From: Anthoceros angustus
Taxonomy: Eukaryota; Streptophyta; Anthocerotopsida; Anthocerotales; Anthocerotaceae
NCBI GenBank assembly: GCA_010909165.1
Contig: MU008162.1
Span: 124,001 to 188,000, forward strand
Length of the DNA: 64,000 nt
Direction of reading: 5' to 3'
Position 1 is the first letter of the stretch, and the number at the start of each line of letters is the position of its first letter. The notes beneath the pieces are model-generated. The model was not told the DNA's origin. It worked only from the letters and a program-made list of their open reading frames with translations, and made no database searches. A program made the translations under genes and the position numbers. Below, in pieces: positions 10,999 through 22,007 of the stretch.

Positions 10999-13900
10999 AT
11001 GGCAGGGGAAGATAACAACAGCGACCATCTGGCTTCCGGCAAAGCTTTGGTGGAGATGGATCGTCGTGTCACCGACTCCAACTGGAGCTTGCTGGAAAAT
11101 CCCGACCCTGGCAGCTCTGCTTTTGCTGAATACCAAACCAGCGTTACTGCCGATACCGTGAGCAGGCTCTGTGATGGGGGCCATCTCATTGCGGCTGTCG
11201 AGGCTTTGGGAGTCCTGGTGGAGACAGACTGCTGCATTTCCACCTCTCTTTTCTGTACCGTCCTGAAGAAATGCGAAGTGGACAGAGATCTTGTTCTGGG
11301 GCGCCGCGTACATGCTTTCACCATGAAGAGCGGGTACCAGTCGGACACGTTCCTGTGCAACCACATCCTGCGAATGTATGCAGCGCATGGCAGATTGCAA
11401 GAGGCGATGAACGTATTCACCATGGTTGCCAGTCCAGACAGCTTCATGTGGTCTTCCATAATTTCTGCACATGTCAAAAACGGACAAGATAGGCAGGCCA
11501 TGGAACTGTATGCTCGGATGCGTAGGACGAGTGTGAAGGCAGATAGCCATGTGTTTGTGGCAGCCCTTCAAGCTTGTGCAAGAGGATCAGACTTGAAAGC
11601 TGGGCAGCAGGTGCATGCTGATGTCTTGGCCAGTGGTATCAAGCCTCACTTGTTTGTCTCTAATTGCTTGGTGCACATGTATGTAAAGTGTGGCAGCTTG
11701 GAAGAAGCTCATAAGGTGTTCGACGGGCTTGCTCACAAAGATGTGGTGACATGGACTGCTCTAATTGGAGGGTATTCCCAGAGTGGACTGGGCCAGGAAG
11801 CCCTTCGTCTCTACAGTGTTATGCAAGAAGAAGGCATAGCTGTACCTAATGCAGTTACATTTGTGTGCCTGCTGCAGGCATGTGCAACTGTGGGTGCGCC
11901 GGCGTTGGACAAGGGCAAGCAGCTTCATGCACAAATTCAAAAGCTAGGACACCAAGCTGACGTATTTGTATCGACCAGCTTGGTGACCATGTATGTAAAA
12001 TGTGGCAGCTTTGAAGACGCGCAGGGAGTGTTTGATGGACTTGCTCAAAAAGATGTAGTGACATGGAATGCCATGATAGCAGGGTGTTCCCAGCTGGGCT
12101 TGGGCCACCAAGCCTTTTGTCTTTACAGTGCTATGCTAGAAGATGGCATGGCCGTTCCCAATTCCGTGACATTTCTGTGCCTCTTGCAGGCATGCGCACG
12201 TATGGGCACCCTGGCGCTGGAAAACGGGAAGCAGCTTCATGGGCAAATTAGAGAACGAGGATACCATACTGATGTGGTTGTAGCCAACAGTTTAGTGAAC
12301 ATGTATGCCAAGTGTGACAGCTTGGAAGATGCGCAGAGAGTGTTTGACGGGCTAGTTCAAAAGGATGTGGTGACTTGGAATGCTTTGATATCAGGATATG
12401 CACAGCAGGGCATGGGGCAGGACGCACTTCGTCTCTTCAGTGCTATGCAAGAAGAAGGCATCGCTGTACCTGATTCTGTGACATTCGTGTCCCTGCTGCA
12501 GGCTTGTGCAAGTTTGGGCAACCCAGCGTTGGAGAAGGGGAAGCAGCTTCATATGCTGATTAGAAAACAAGGACATGAAGCTGATGTGTTTGTGGCCAGC
12601 AGTTTGGTAAACATGTATTCGAAGTGTGGCAGCTTGGAAGATGCTGAGAGAGTTTTTGGCAGATTTGGTCAAAAAAATGTGGTGACATGGACCACTATGA
12701 TAGCAAGTTATTCTCAGCAGGGCTTGGGGCAGAAAGCCCTTAATCTGTACAGTGCTATGAAGGACGAAGGCATGGCTGTACCGAATGCCGTGACATTTGT
12801 GTGCCTCCTGCAGGCATGTGCTAGTGTGGGCAACCTGGCACTGGAGAAGGGAAAGCAACTTCATTCGCAAATCAGAGAACAAGGACATGAAACTGATGTG
12901 TTTGTAGCCAACAGTTTGGTGAACATGTATGCAAAGTGCGGCAGCTTTCAAGATGCACAGAAAGTGTTTGACCGTCTTGGTCACAAAGATGTGGTGTCAT
13001 GGAATGCTATGATAGCAGGATATTCCCAGCAGGGGATGGGTCAGGAAGCCCTTGGTCTCTACAGTGCTATGCAAGACAGTGGCATTGCTGTACCTGATTC
13101 TTTGACCTTTGTGTTCCTCCTGCAGGCATGTGCAAGTGTGGGGACCCCAGCCTTGGAGAAGGGCAAGCAGCTTCATAAGCAGATTAGAGAACAAGGACAC
13201 CAAGCTGATGTGTTTGTAGCCAGCAGTTTGGTGAACATGTATGCAAAGTGTGGCAGCTTGGAGTACGCTCAGAGAGTGTTTGATAGTCTTGCTCAAAAGA
13301 ATGTTGTAACGTGGACTGCCATGATAGCAGGGTATTCCCAGCTAGGAATAGGGCAGGAAGCCCTTCGTCTCTACAATGCTATGCAAGAAGAAGGCATAGC
13401 TGTACCTGATTCAGTGACATTTGTTTGTCTATTGCAGGCATGTGCAAATGTGGCAGCTTTGCATTTGGGAAGGCAGCTACATGCACAAATCATAGCACAA
13501 GGTATTCAAGCTGACAAGTTTGTCGGCGGCAGTTTGATAAACATGTATGGGAAGTGCGGAAGCATGGTTAATGCTCAGCAGGTATTTGATGCGTTACCCA
13601 AGAAAGATGTCTCTGCCTGGAGTGCACTGATTGCAGGCTACACCTCTCAAGGAGACAGTCAAGTGGTTTTTGACTTGGTTCAGAGAATGTGGAAGGAGGA
13701 TATCCAGCCAGTTGGCATCACATTCCTTAGTGTTCTAACAGTATGCAGTCATGCGGGTCTAGTGAGGAAGGGGAGAGAATTCTTTGAGGCTATGAGCAGT
13801 CAGTACGGCATCAGTCCCACACTGGAGCACTACACGTGCATGGTGGATCTCCTAGGCCGTGCAGGGCAACTGGATGAGGCATTAGCTTTTATAAGGTCAA

Positions 13901-14427
13901 TGCCTGTTTTGCCGAATGCTGCTGTTTGGCACACACTCTTGGGTGCTTGTTTGAAGTGGAGCAATGTGGAGGTGGGACTCCATGCTTTCAATGAAGGCGA
14001 GAAGCTAGACAAGAAAGATGCAGCAGCCTATGTGTCCATGTCGAACATATACACCAGTGCCCACATGTGGGAGCAGGCACAAGAGATGCAGGCGAGGAGA
14101 TTAAGGAACAGGGCATGGAAGGAGCCTGGTCAGAGCTTATGGACAGACATGGATGGTCTGGTGCATAGTTTTCTGGTTGGGGATAAGAAGCATCTTAAAA
14201 GTCAAGCAAGACTGATGAAACAGGCAAATCTCAAAATGAAGAATGGGTATGTGCCACATCTGGAACCGTCACCGCCAAACATATTCAATGACGGAAAGGG
14301 TGAGCATTTGTCTGTTCATTGTCAGAAAGTGGTTATCGCATCTCCCCTCAACAACACACCGGAGGAGGTCCCCATTAGAAGCTACTATGTCCAGGGATGT
14401 GTATTAGGATGGAACGTTTTCGTGTGA
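10999..14427 (+). CDS. PLS-class PPR protein with a broken DYW end (PPR-2)
   Basis: 1142 residues, no intron; ATG 10999 is the first in-frame Met. This is a different subfamily from the other six. Its unit is about 104 residues with a 312-bp nucleotide period, typified by A-L-E-K-G-K-Q-L-H, S-L-V-N-M-Y-x-K-C-G-S and D-V-V-T-W-N-A-M-I. It is repeated about six times between 11.7 and 13.5 kb with high DNA identity. The E/E+ region follows (SQYGISPTLEHYTCM, then K-E-P-G-Q-S-L-W-T-D). The protein then enters a DYW-like tail (G-Y-V-P-H, H-L-S-V-H-C-Q-K-V, I-N-T-P-like N-N-T-P-E-E-V-P-I-R) but stops early. The deaminase HxE glutamate is replaced (H-C-Q) and the zinc-binding CxxC is absent. An editing or RNA-stabilising role is inferred from the family. 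Confidence 0.93.
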   Translation: MAGEDNNSDHLASGKALVEMDRRVTDSNWSLLENPDPGSSAFAEYQTSVTADTVSRLCDGGHLIAAVEALGVLVETDCCISTSLFCTVLKKCEVDRDLVLGRRVHAFTMKSGYQSDTFLCNHILRMYAAHGRLQEAMNVFTMVASPDSFMWSSIISAHVKNGQDRQAMELYARMRRTSVKADSHVFVAALQACARGSDLKAGQQVHADVLASGIKPHLFVSNCLVHMYVKCGSLEEAHKVFDGLAHKDVVTWTALIGGYSQSGLGQEALRLYSVMQEEGIAVPNAVTFVCLLQACATVGAPALDKGKQLHAQIQKLGHQADVFVSTSLVTMYVKCGSFEDAQGVFDGLAQKDVVTWNAMIAGCSQLGLGHQAFCLYSAMLEDGMAVPNSVTFLCLLQACARMGTLALENGKQLHGQIRERGYHTDVVVANSLVNMYAKCDSLEDAQRVFDGLVQKDVVTWNALISGYAQQGMGQDALRLFSAMQEEGIAVPDSVTFVSLLQACASLGNPALEKGKQLHMLIRKQGHEADVFVASSLVNMYSKCGSLEDAERVFGRFGQKNVVTWTTMIASYSQQGLGQKALNLYSAMKDEGMAVPNAVTFVCLLQACASVGNLALEKGKQLHSQIREQGHETDVFVANSLVNMYAKCGSFQDAQKVFDRLGHKDVVSWNAMIAGYSQQGMGQEALGLYSAMQDSGIAVPDSLTFVFLLQACASVGTPALEKGKQLHKQIREQGHQADVFVASSLVNMYAKCGSLEYAQRVFDSLAQKNVVTWTAMIAGYSQLGIGQEALRLYNAMQEEGIAVPDSVTFVCLLQACANVAALHLGRQLHAQIIAQGIQADKFVGGSLINMYGKCGSMVNAQQVFDALPKKDVSAWSALIAGYTSQGDSQVVFDLVQRMWKEDIQPVGITFLSVLTVCSHAGLVRKGREFFEAMSSQYGISPTLEHYTCMVDLLGRAGQLDEALAFIRSMPVLPNAAVWHTLLGACLKWSNVEVGLHAFNEGEKLDKKDAAAYVSMSNIYTSAHMWEQAQEMQARRLRNRAWKEPGQSLWTDMDGLVHSFLVGDKKHLKSQARLMKQANLKMKNGYVPHLEPSPPNIFNDGKGEHLSVHCQKVVIASPLNNTPEEVPIRSYYVQGCVLGWNVFV

Positions 14428-14533
14428 CTACCACAGGGCTTTCCAGGTGACCAAGGGCACACTAACTTCCAAATTCTTTGACTCGGAATGTTCCTGTTCC
14501 CAAGAGACTAAACGAGAAATGGACTATTATGCA
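14428..14533 (+). pseudogene. Out-of-frame remnant of the PPR-2 DYW C-terminus
   Basis: Just past the PPR-2 stop, in a different frame, 14471-14511 reads K-F-F-D-S-E-C-S-C-S-Q-E-T. It lines up with the DYW-domain end F-K-D-G-x-C-S-C-G-D-Y-W at F, D, C, S and C. The distance from the P-I-R block (14371) is about 38 codons, against roughly 43 in intact DYW domains. A frameshift plus small indels would explain both the early stop and the remnant. Confidence 0.4.
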
Positions 14534-14759
14534 TTTCCTTAGAACATGTGGTCATTCTACTGCCTAGTGGATGGAGATTGGTCTTGATGAGGTGATCTTG
14601 TAGTCTTTGCTGCTACTTGTTTTTTTTGCTGAGGGGTATTACAGGATATGGCGTTTCTTACATTTTTTTATGCTGTTAATAACTGCCACAGGGATCTCCT
14701 CAAGTCCTGGGGGCAATCAGGTCCTCGGGATCCGGAGTGCTCCCAATTTCGATGGGGAA

Positions 14760-16250
14760 GGCTTTCTTACGAGGCTTGAAGTGCGCCTAATCTACGTGGG
14801 AGTGTGTACTCCAAAGGCCGCAAGAAAGCCTTCCTGGAAGCATACTTAGAGTGGGTGGTGTATAAGCAAGCCTGGAAGCATATCCGCAGTGGGTGTTTTG
14901 CTGGTGGAAGTCTAAAATCCTCTCGATATTATTTGTAGCATTAGTATCCGAGACTCGGTGGTTTGCTGGTGGAGGTTTAAAATGCTTCTAATATTATTTC
15001 TAACATTAACCGCCGAGGCATGGTCTGAAGTTGGTGTTTTTGGTTTGGTCTGACCGTACGTCTGGGTGTGGTCAGCAGTGTGTCCGAAGTATATAAAGTT
15101 GTCACTCTGATGGTTGAGGTACAATGCTTGTGAAATGACCAAGTATGAATTTGTCACTACAGCAAAATCATGAGATACAACGCTTGTGAAATCACCTAAT
15201 GCGGAGTTGTTTTTGTCTTAGTGATGCATAGATACATGGCCAAAAATTCAATATCCAAGATGGAATCAGCCTTATATAAAATCATGTACAAAAAATCATG
15301 TGCAAGATCTTGCAGCTATCTTGTGTGAAGTTGTCTCTTGGTGATGCAAACATGATAATTCCGGCTTAAAGCTGTCAGACCTTTGGGTAAGTTCCTAAGT
15401 AGGATATTAGGTACTCTAAGGACCCTTACTGCTGTCAAACGTTTGGGTAAGTTCCTAAGTAGGATATTAGGTACTCTAAGGACCCTTACTACTGCGAGTT
15501 TCTTTAAATTAATGTCAGCTCAGTTGAGTAGTTCACTTAGGTTGAGTAGTTCATTTAAATTAATGTCAGCTCAGTTGAGTAGTTCACTTAGGTTGAGTAG
15601 TTCAGTTAGGTTGAGTAGTTCAATTCGTCGAACTGTGTCCCGAGTAGACAATTCTAATAATTTAGTTCTAAAATCCAACTGAATTGGCTAGCAAACTGCA
15701 GATGGTGGGCTGTGGCTTTTCGAACAGGCGCATAGAATTGATCTGCGTTGGTTTGAAGTGGAGTCCCCACAATTCGTACGAAAAGAATTGATCTGCGTTG
15801 GTTTGAAGTGGAGTCCCCACAATTCGTACGAAAAGTAAAGCAGACGTAGGTGATTAATAAAAATAATTTGTACAATACGGTTTTTTTTCATCTCAATTTG
15901 TCCAAATTGTGGATAGTCTGGCGGTTCGACCGGTCCGATCCGATCGAGCGGCAGCCAATCATTGCTTACGGCCAACGCATTCGGCAAATTGGTTGTCACG
16001 ATGGATTATGTCCGTGTGCCGGTTCAAGCTCAATTCGATGTTGACCTGGCCTAAAACTAAGCTGAACTAGTCGAAGTGAGCTCTTGAACTGGCAATTTGT
16101 AAGGGCCCTTAGTTCGAGAGCCCAGTTCTCTTAGTTTGGTCCAGTTTCGAGCTAGTTCAGCACCACACTGAGGTTGGACCAATGCACAGACACAATCCAT
16201 CGTAATCAGTTGGACCGATGCACAGACACAATCCATCGTAATCAATTCGT
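14760..16250. repeat. Cluster of unrelated short tandem duplications
   Basis: Non-coding, AT-leaning sequence with successive two-copy tandem repeats of unrelated units: about 65 bp diverged (14897 and 14962), 60 bp (15371-15430, 15431-15490), 51 bp (15503-15553, 15554-15604, plus part of a third), 50 bp (15734-15783, 15784-15833, almost identical) and 36 bp (16173-16208, 16209-16244). No reading frame of note crosses them. They are listed together because they occupy one stretch, but the units do not resemble each other. Confidence 0.75.
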
Positions 16251-17226
16251 TGAGAATGCGCTCACGTGGCAAGTAACGATTGGCTGCAAGTTGAGTTTTT
16301 TCTAGTTCAAAAAATTGAATCCCCGCTAAAAACTAGAAGTTTGTATGAACTGGGATTTAAAAAAAAAAAAAAAGATATTGTACATCTCGTTTTCACTAGT
16401 CACCTATGCCTGCTTTACTTTTCGTATGAATTATGAGGAGTTTACTTCAAACCGACCCTAGTTCAGTTATATGGCTCTGTCCGAGAAGTCCCAGTTTTGT
16501 AAACTCGATATTTCATCTTGGAGTGAATATGTTTGCTTTCAACAACATCCTTAGTAGTGTGGAGAAGGGTGGGTGAAAAACGCTCTTTCATGCTTGTAGC
16601 CAACAACAAACGAGTGAGATAAGAGGATAGCTTTATCTTGGTAGGGGGAATGTGTGGCAGAGGTTTGTCTCCGTTACATTGAGAGGCTGCAAAATTTGGC
16701 TTTGCTTGCATTGTACAAGAGGGGAGGCCCCTTACAATTTGCTCATGCGAGGGATGCATTACCAGCTCCCACTTTATCTTTGGACACCACTTGTGATTGT
16801 CAAAGTTACCTACTCGAAGCCAGCCTTCTACAACATGGTGTAGCACCAGTTCGTGGTTCCAGCAGTTCTCTATTGTTTCAAATGTATGTGAATGAGAGAT
16901 GCTCAGTATGTGTGATGTTCAGACATATGTGTGTATGTGCTGAAAGATTGAGTTGACTATCATCGAGACATTTGTCTACAGGCCGAGAATTTGGGGAATT
17001 TCCAATTTTCCTTGATGTGCATCAAAGCAAGTGTATGCTCAGCAAACCGTTGTTTGAATTCCAATTAGATGCTTCAAAGTGCATTTACAGAATTTTGGGA
17101 GCTATATCAAAGTCATGTATCGTTGCTTGTATGTCTGAACCCTTAGCATTACCAGGGGGGAGTCTAATCACTTATCTATTTATGGGTTTGTAGTAAGTAT
17201 GTCGAACCCATATAACTCAAACCGTC
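16251..17226. other. Spacer with no supported gene
   Basis: AT-rich with one A run near 16360-16372. Short open frames at 16463-16846 (-) and 16654-16956 (+) oppose each other and show no known domain. Confidence 0.4.
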
Positions 17227-17707
17227 TTTTCATAGTAGCCCACTCGGGACAGTGTCTGCGAACATGTCATCCTTAACCCTCCAGGTTGGGCCGCGGAGAG
17301 ATGCACGACGGCTAAGGTCCACAAGTACTCTCCTATGCAAGACGGCCACGCCTTCGTCCCTCTTGCCACCGAGACTCACGGAGCCATGGGCAAGGATTTC
17401 TCTAGGTTCGTTAAGGCCTACGCCATGGCTTATCATAGCCGCAAGAATGGGGTTGGCCTTCCCCTTTCTTGTATTGTTGCTTTCTTCCGGCAGAGGGTTT
17501 TCATCGCTCTGCAAAGGGTATTGGCCAACGCAGAGTATAGAACGACAACGAGCGCTTGGTAGTTTTGAAATGCGTGATCGTGGGGGCTAGTCCCCTTGGC
17601 ATGGTGCCTCTAGTTGGGTTTTTGCCCTTTGTTTTTGGGGTGGATGGATTTTTCCCATCGCTTTTTTTATATATAATAAAGTCTTCTTTTCCGTTTTTCA
17701 TAGTAGC
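17227..17707 (+). mobile_element. 5'-truncated LINE (non-LTR retrotransposon), copy A
   Basis: The insert 17240-17694 is flanked by a 13-bp direct repeat TTTTCATAGTAGC (17227-17239 and 17695-17707), a target-site duplication. Its 5' part encodes the C-terminal end of a LINE reverse-transcriptase protein. In the frame of 17335 this reads V-H-K-Y-S-P, then F-V-P-L-A-T-E-T-H-G-A-M-G-K-D-F-S-R-F-V, then F-F-R-Q-R-V and A-L-Q-R-V-L-A-N-A, ending at 17562. It is followed by a 3' untranslated tail of about 125 bp ending near AATAAAG. The same tail recurs at 26167-26294. All of the endonuclease and catalytic RT core is missing, so the copy is dead on arrival. Confidence 0.75.
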
Positions 17708-17850
17708 TGCATACTATTATTGACATTTAACATCTTCAACATATACTAAAGTATAGAATCTTAAGTAGTAGATCGAGAATGACTCTTAAAAAGCATTTCA
17801 TATTTAATTATTTATATTATAGAATGTAGAGCTTTTACCTTGCTCAAACC

Positions 17851-18345
17851 ATGGCACTAAAAAAACTATGCATTTGGAATTTGATATTATGTGATTTAGC
17901 TCTCACAACCATGGGATTTTCTCCATTTCCTGAACTTGATGTACCAGATTGTGATAGTGGGTTCGCATTTTACCCCTTACTTCAATATAAAGAGGCCACT
18001 GAAGTAACTAATCTTGCAATAGCAGAAGCAGTTACAAGGTTCCCTGATACCACAATACATTTGTGGACTATTCAAAAGATAGATGAACTGGTGCCACGTT
18101 TATTTAGTATAGCTTTATGCATTGTTGATGAGAGTTCCCAAATATCTATTAAAGCTCAATGTACAGCTTGTCTTAAAGGGGCTCAAAGTATATTGTTAAG
18201 ATCTTGTGGAATTAGAAAAGGGGGGTTTTTGATCACAAAACTAGGTTGTTTTATAAAATATAGTAATTATGATTTCACCTTAGACCAGACTATTATTACT
18301 CTTCCTCCACCTTTTGGTCACATTCAAATACTTCCTTCAATGTAG
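17851..18345 (+). CDS. Gnk2-homologous (DUF26) secreted cysteine-rich protein
   Basis: 164 residues, ATG 17851, TAG 18343. The C-terminal half has the Gnk2/DUF26 signature: an A-L-C, then C-T-A-C-L, then S-C-G-I-R-K-G-G, L-G-C-F-I-K-Y and S-N-Y-D-F. This is the fold of the Ginkgo antifungal lectin ginkbilobin-2 and of plant cysteine-rich receptor-like kinases. The first 24 residues are moderately hydrophobic and may be a signal peptide, although an Asp interrupts them. There is no transmembrane segment or kinase, so it is a single-domain secreted type. The first two signature cysteines are separated by 13 residues, where C-x8-C is usual. The gene lies alone in AT-rich sequence next to LINE copy A. 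Apoplastic defence is a family inference only. Confidence 0.72.
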   Translation: MALKKLCIWNLILCDLALTTMGFSPFPELDVPDCDSGFAFYPLLQYKEATEVTNLAIAEAVTRFPDTTIHLWTIQKIDELVPRLFSIALCIVDESSQISIKAQCTACLKGAQSILLRSCGIRKGGFLITKLGCFIKYSNYDFTLDQTIITLPPPFGHIQILPSM

Positions 18346-20740
18346 ATGAAACCTCAATTCATGTATTAAATCATCTGAGACCGTTCATATGAATAAATGT
18401 AAGATATCCAAAATAATATTCAAACATGATCACTTCATGAAATAAATTACAATAATAAAAAAAATATGAGAGACCATGGCAGGTATAAAAATTCTATTAT
18501 ATGCACACAAAAAACCGATGAATCTAAACCATGGAAAAATAAAAGATATAAGCTTGGCGATATGAAATGTTTGCTATTAACAAGGATTTGTACACAAACA
18601 ATTGAACTGCAAATAGTAGATCTGGACTACTTAGATCACAATTATTTTCATCAATGTATAAATGTTTTTGTTGTGTGGTATTATCAAGATTAAGTTCTCC
18701 TTTCCAGAAGAAGTTGGACGTATGCCACCAAAATTTTGATCTTTCATCTTCATTTGAGACAAGTCAATTGTGGTTCATGTGCAGCGTCATAAAGTATCTT
18801 TATTCTATTAATATATTAATAATAAAATATAATATAATTAAAATAGTTCTTAAAGATACTGTTAAGGGAGGATGGAATAATCAGTCATAATAATATATAT
18901 TCACTTTTATCATGATCTAATTTCTTTTTTTTTTGTCTATGAAAGATAAATACTAAAAATATAATTCGTATATTGATACGCATATTTATCTTGGAAAACA
19001 TTACAAATCTCCCACAATATATCATATTATGAGGTGGTTGTGTGTGCAGCTGTTACCACTCAAAATGAAAAGCCCATTATGAAGATTGCTGGGTGCAATC
19101 AAGAAGAAACATTTTATACGTATGTGTCTTTCTTAATCCATTGAGACGTTTTTGTTCTTGTTCCAGGTGAGACGCATCGGTCCCCTGCCTCTCACCTAAT
19201 GGGCTCCTCCAGCTGGTAGAGGATCCCACTCACTGCTGCTCTGCCCGCAGCAGCACTAGGCGAATGGTGGACGCTGGACAGGACAAGCTTGGACTCGGTG
19301 TTTAAGTACTCCGTGTTTGCATCTGGACAGACGTGAATTCCCCCACTCACTCTACAATACAGTCTAGTTTCAGCGCTGGCAAGCATGTTGTGAGCAAAGG
19401 AAGGCGACCGCGTGTGGGAAACCACTGGCTCACACCGCCTAAGACACCGAGATACAGTTGCAGTTGAGCGACTACTTTATTGGCACGCCTGTACCATCGT
19501 TGCTCCCGATGTCCACAAACGAAGCCCAGACTGCATCTCGGAGATACGCCAGACTGGAGCCTGCCCTGCCCTGCTGCTGCTGCAGCAGCAGCTGCTACTG
19601 CACCTCTGTCATGGGTTCGCGGCATGTGAAGCTTCCACAGTGTACAGCAGCACGCACTGAAGCCCCAACTCCCACATCGCCATTACAGACAACGTGTGTG
19701 CTATTCATCGCTTACTCGCAAAGCTCAGTTTAGCAAACTACCTGGTGGCAAGGGCTACATGAATGCGGAGCTGAACTGACAAAAATCAAACACGTACGTA
19801 CACAAAATGTAGCACACACAGTGTGGGACAGAGTACAGACTCCTCAAGCACGTACGTACACACAATGTAGCACACAAGAATCACGGGAGCGCAAAGAGTT
19901 TCTCTACTTCATCATATGAATCATACAAATGAAGGGTCAGTGCCGATGGCCAGCGATACTCCAGACAATGCTAAAACAGACTTGAGCCTAGTAACTTGCG
20001 ATCCTCACACGCTCGTCCAAGAAGCTTTGTAGAATAGCGGCTCTCCTAATTATCTAGCAATGACATTGTTCCTACCCACCAGCATGTGGTTCTAGACAGG
20101 CGCTACTCTGCTGCACCTAGTACCAAGTCCTTAGCACGGACTCAAAACAGCAGATGCTAGCCTTCCAACATATACACACTTCCTGCTCGTAACCATTCTA
20201 AACACTAATGGCAACCAAAATTTAAGATCTTCTAGTGCTACATGATTAAGACCCTCAGTCCCACAGAGCCAGAGAAAATAATACCATCCTCAGAGTTTCC
20301 CCTCGCCTTCCAGCAACAGAGCATGGCTTCTACGATTGAAATGATCTCAACTGCTGCAAGTGCAAAGACAGGACACTGACACCACGCTGTCAATATTAGC
20401 CATTTGACTCCGACACTTCATCCTCGCCCTCCCTCCCCCCGGCCCCCCCCTGGATGAGATACAGACTCCGCAAGCCTACTATCAACAACTCACACATCAG
20501 ATATTACTGAGTCATAACACGATGCTGCTCCAAGGAGACCAGAAGACAAGACAAAATGGATAGCCGGTGTTTCATCTCTGCTGAAGGCGATCTGCGGAAA
20601 CCCCAGGATGCCAGGCTTTGTCCAGTCCACTGCTTAAGGGAGGCTCTGTGCTACTTCGACTTCATCCTGTACATCAAGGAGCTGCGACTGCTTCCAGCGA
20701 GCTCTGACCCGAAATTCTCTCCAGCATAAATGGCCGACCA
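18346..20740. other. Spacer with no supported gene
   Basis: 18346-19140 is very AT-rich; an open frame at 18466-18693 (75 codons) has no recognisable product. 19190-19740 is GC-richer and contains a palindromic CTG/CAG run around 19572-19600. A short direct repeat (CACGTACGTACAC, then AATGTAGCACAC) occurs near 19790 and 19850. The last several hundred bases before 20741 are probably the DnaJ 3' untranslated region. Confidence 0.4.
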
Positions 20741-22007
20741 TTACCCCGTCGGACCCAGAATTCTCTTGATTCCGGCCTTTTGCTCAGGAGTGAGTCTCGA
20801 GGGAAACTTGATGTCGAATTTGATCCTCAGGTTCCCCCGTTTCCCTGGCTCCTTGGCAATCGGCATCCCCTCTTTAGGCACAACCTTCTCAGAACCAGGA
20901 CTTATTACTTCCGTGCACGGGATGTTGAGCGTCCTGCCATCTAGTGTTGTCACAGTAGCTGTACACCCTGTAAGCGCTTCCGACAACGGGATCTTGTGAG
21001 TCATGATGAGGTCGTTCCCATCCCGCTTAAAAACCTCATGCGGTCTCTCATCTATCACAAAAACTAAGTCTGCAGGTACCACATTCGGCTGCTCATTCCC
21101 CTTCTCCGGGAAAGTGATCTTCGTACCCTTCTTCCAACCAGGCTTCACTTCAATAGTCAAGATCTCTTCCACAGGCATAGTTTTCCTGCACACACGAACC
21201 CCACAACAATTGTGTGACAAAGGAAGGACAAAAAGCCAAGAGCCATGCACATGGAACAACTTAGCCAAGCCCTCATATCTGCACAGATTTCCAAAACCCT
21301 ATCCATACCCGCTAGCATCAGCGATGTTTCTTGAGATCTTCATCTTCCTGGTGGAGCCATTATACAGCTCTTCCAAAGTGCATTGCAGCTTGTTCTCAAC
21401 GGGGGGAGCCTTCCGCGGCACGGACGACTGCGAACCATCGCCAAAGGAGCGGAACACATTCTCAGTCCCACCGAAACCCCCAAACATACCATCCCCGAAG
21501 GGAGATCGTCCGCTGCGGCTCCCAATCCCACCCATGCTGGGCATACTTCCCATCTGAGAGAAGCTGCCTCCGAAAAACTCCGCAAAGATGTCCTCCGCGT
21601 TCCGAGGCTTGAATCGGAACATATTGGCCGGTCCACCTCCATTTTGGAAGTGCACACCACCGCCAGGCTGGGGAGGTGGAACCTGCCCCTTCAACCCTTC
21701 CTCCCCGTACTGGTCGTAGATTTGACGCTTCTGTGGATCGCTCAAAACCTGCAGCAAGACGCCAGCAATTGCATCGTCATCCCGCTGCCGACGAGGCCCC
21801 GCAACAGAACACGCACAGATGCGGATGCAGAAGAGCACCTACCTCATAAGCCTCCGAAATCTGCTTAAATTTGGCCTCAGCTTCCTTCTTATTATTAGGA
21901 TTCTTGTCCGGGTGCCACTTCATGGCCAGCTTCCGATACGCCTTCTTGAGATCATCCTCGGTTGCAGCCCGGGGGACCTTGAGCACATTGTAGTAATCAA
22001 CGCCCAT
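20741..22007 (-). CDS. DNAJB: Type II (class B) DnaJ/Hsp40 co-chaperone (three exons)
   Basis: A cytosolic Hsp70 co-chaperone of the DNAJB1/Sis1 type. Exons are 22007-21843, 21748-21309 and 21185-20741, all GT-AG with phase preserved, giving 349 residues. The J domain is at residues 1-70 with the Hsp70-stimulating H-P-D at about 33 (M-K-W-H-P-D-K-N-P). A Gly/Phe/Met-rich region (about 75-165) follows. Two beta-barrel client-binding domains include [18 protein letters not shown], then [14 protein letters not shown] and [11 protein letters not shown]. The C-terminus has the dimerisation segment (P-S-R-L-T-P-E-Q-K). There is no CxxCxGxG zinc finger, so it is type II. The start is the first Met, MGVDYYNVL. 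Confidence 0.95.

Noticed and set aside
12391-13296. Minus-strand frames inside PPR-2, each about 100-200 codons with His/Ser-rich repeats
   Set aside because: They mirror the 312-bp repeats of PPR-2 and have no independent support.
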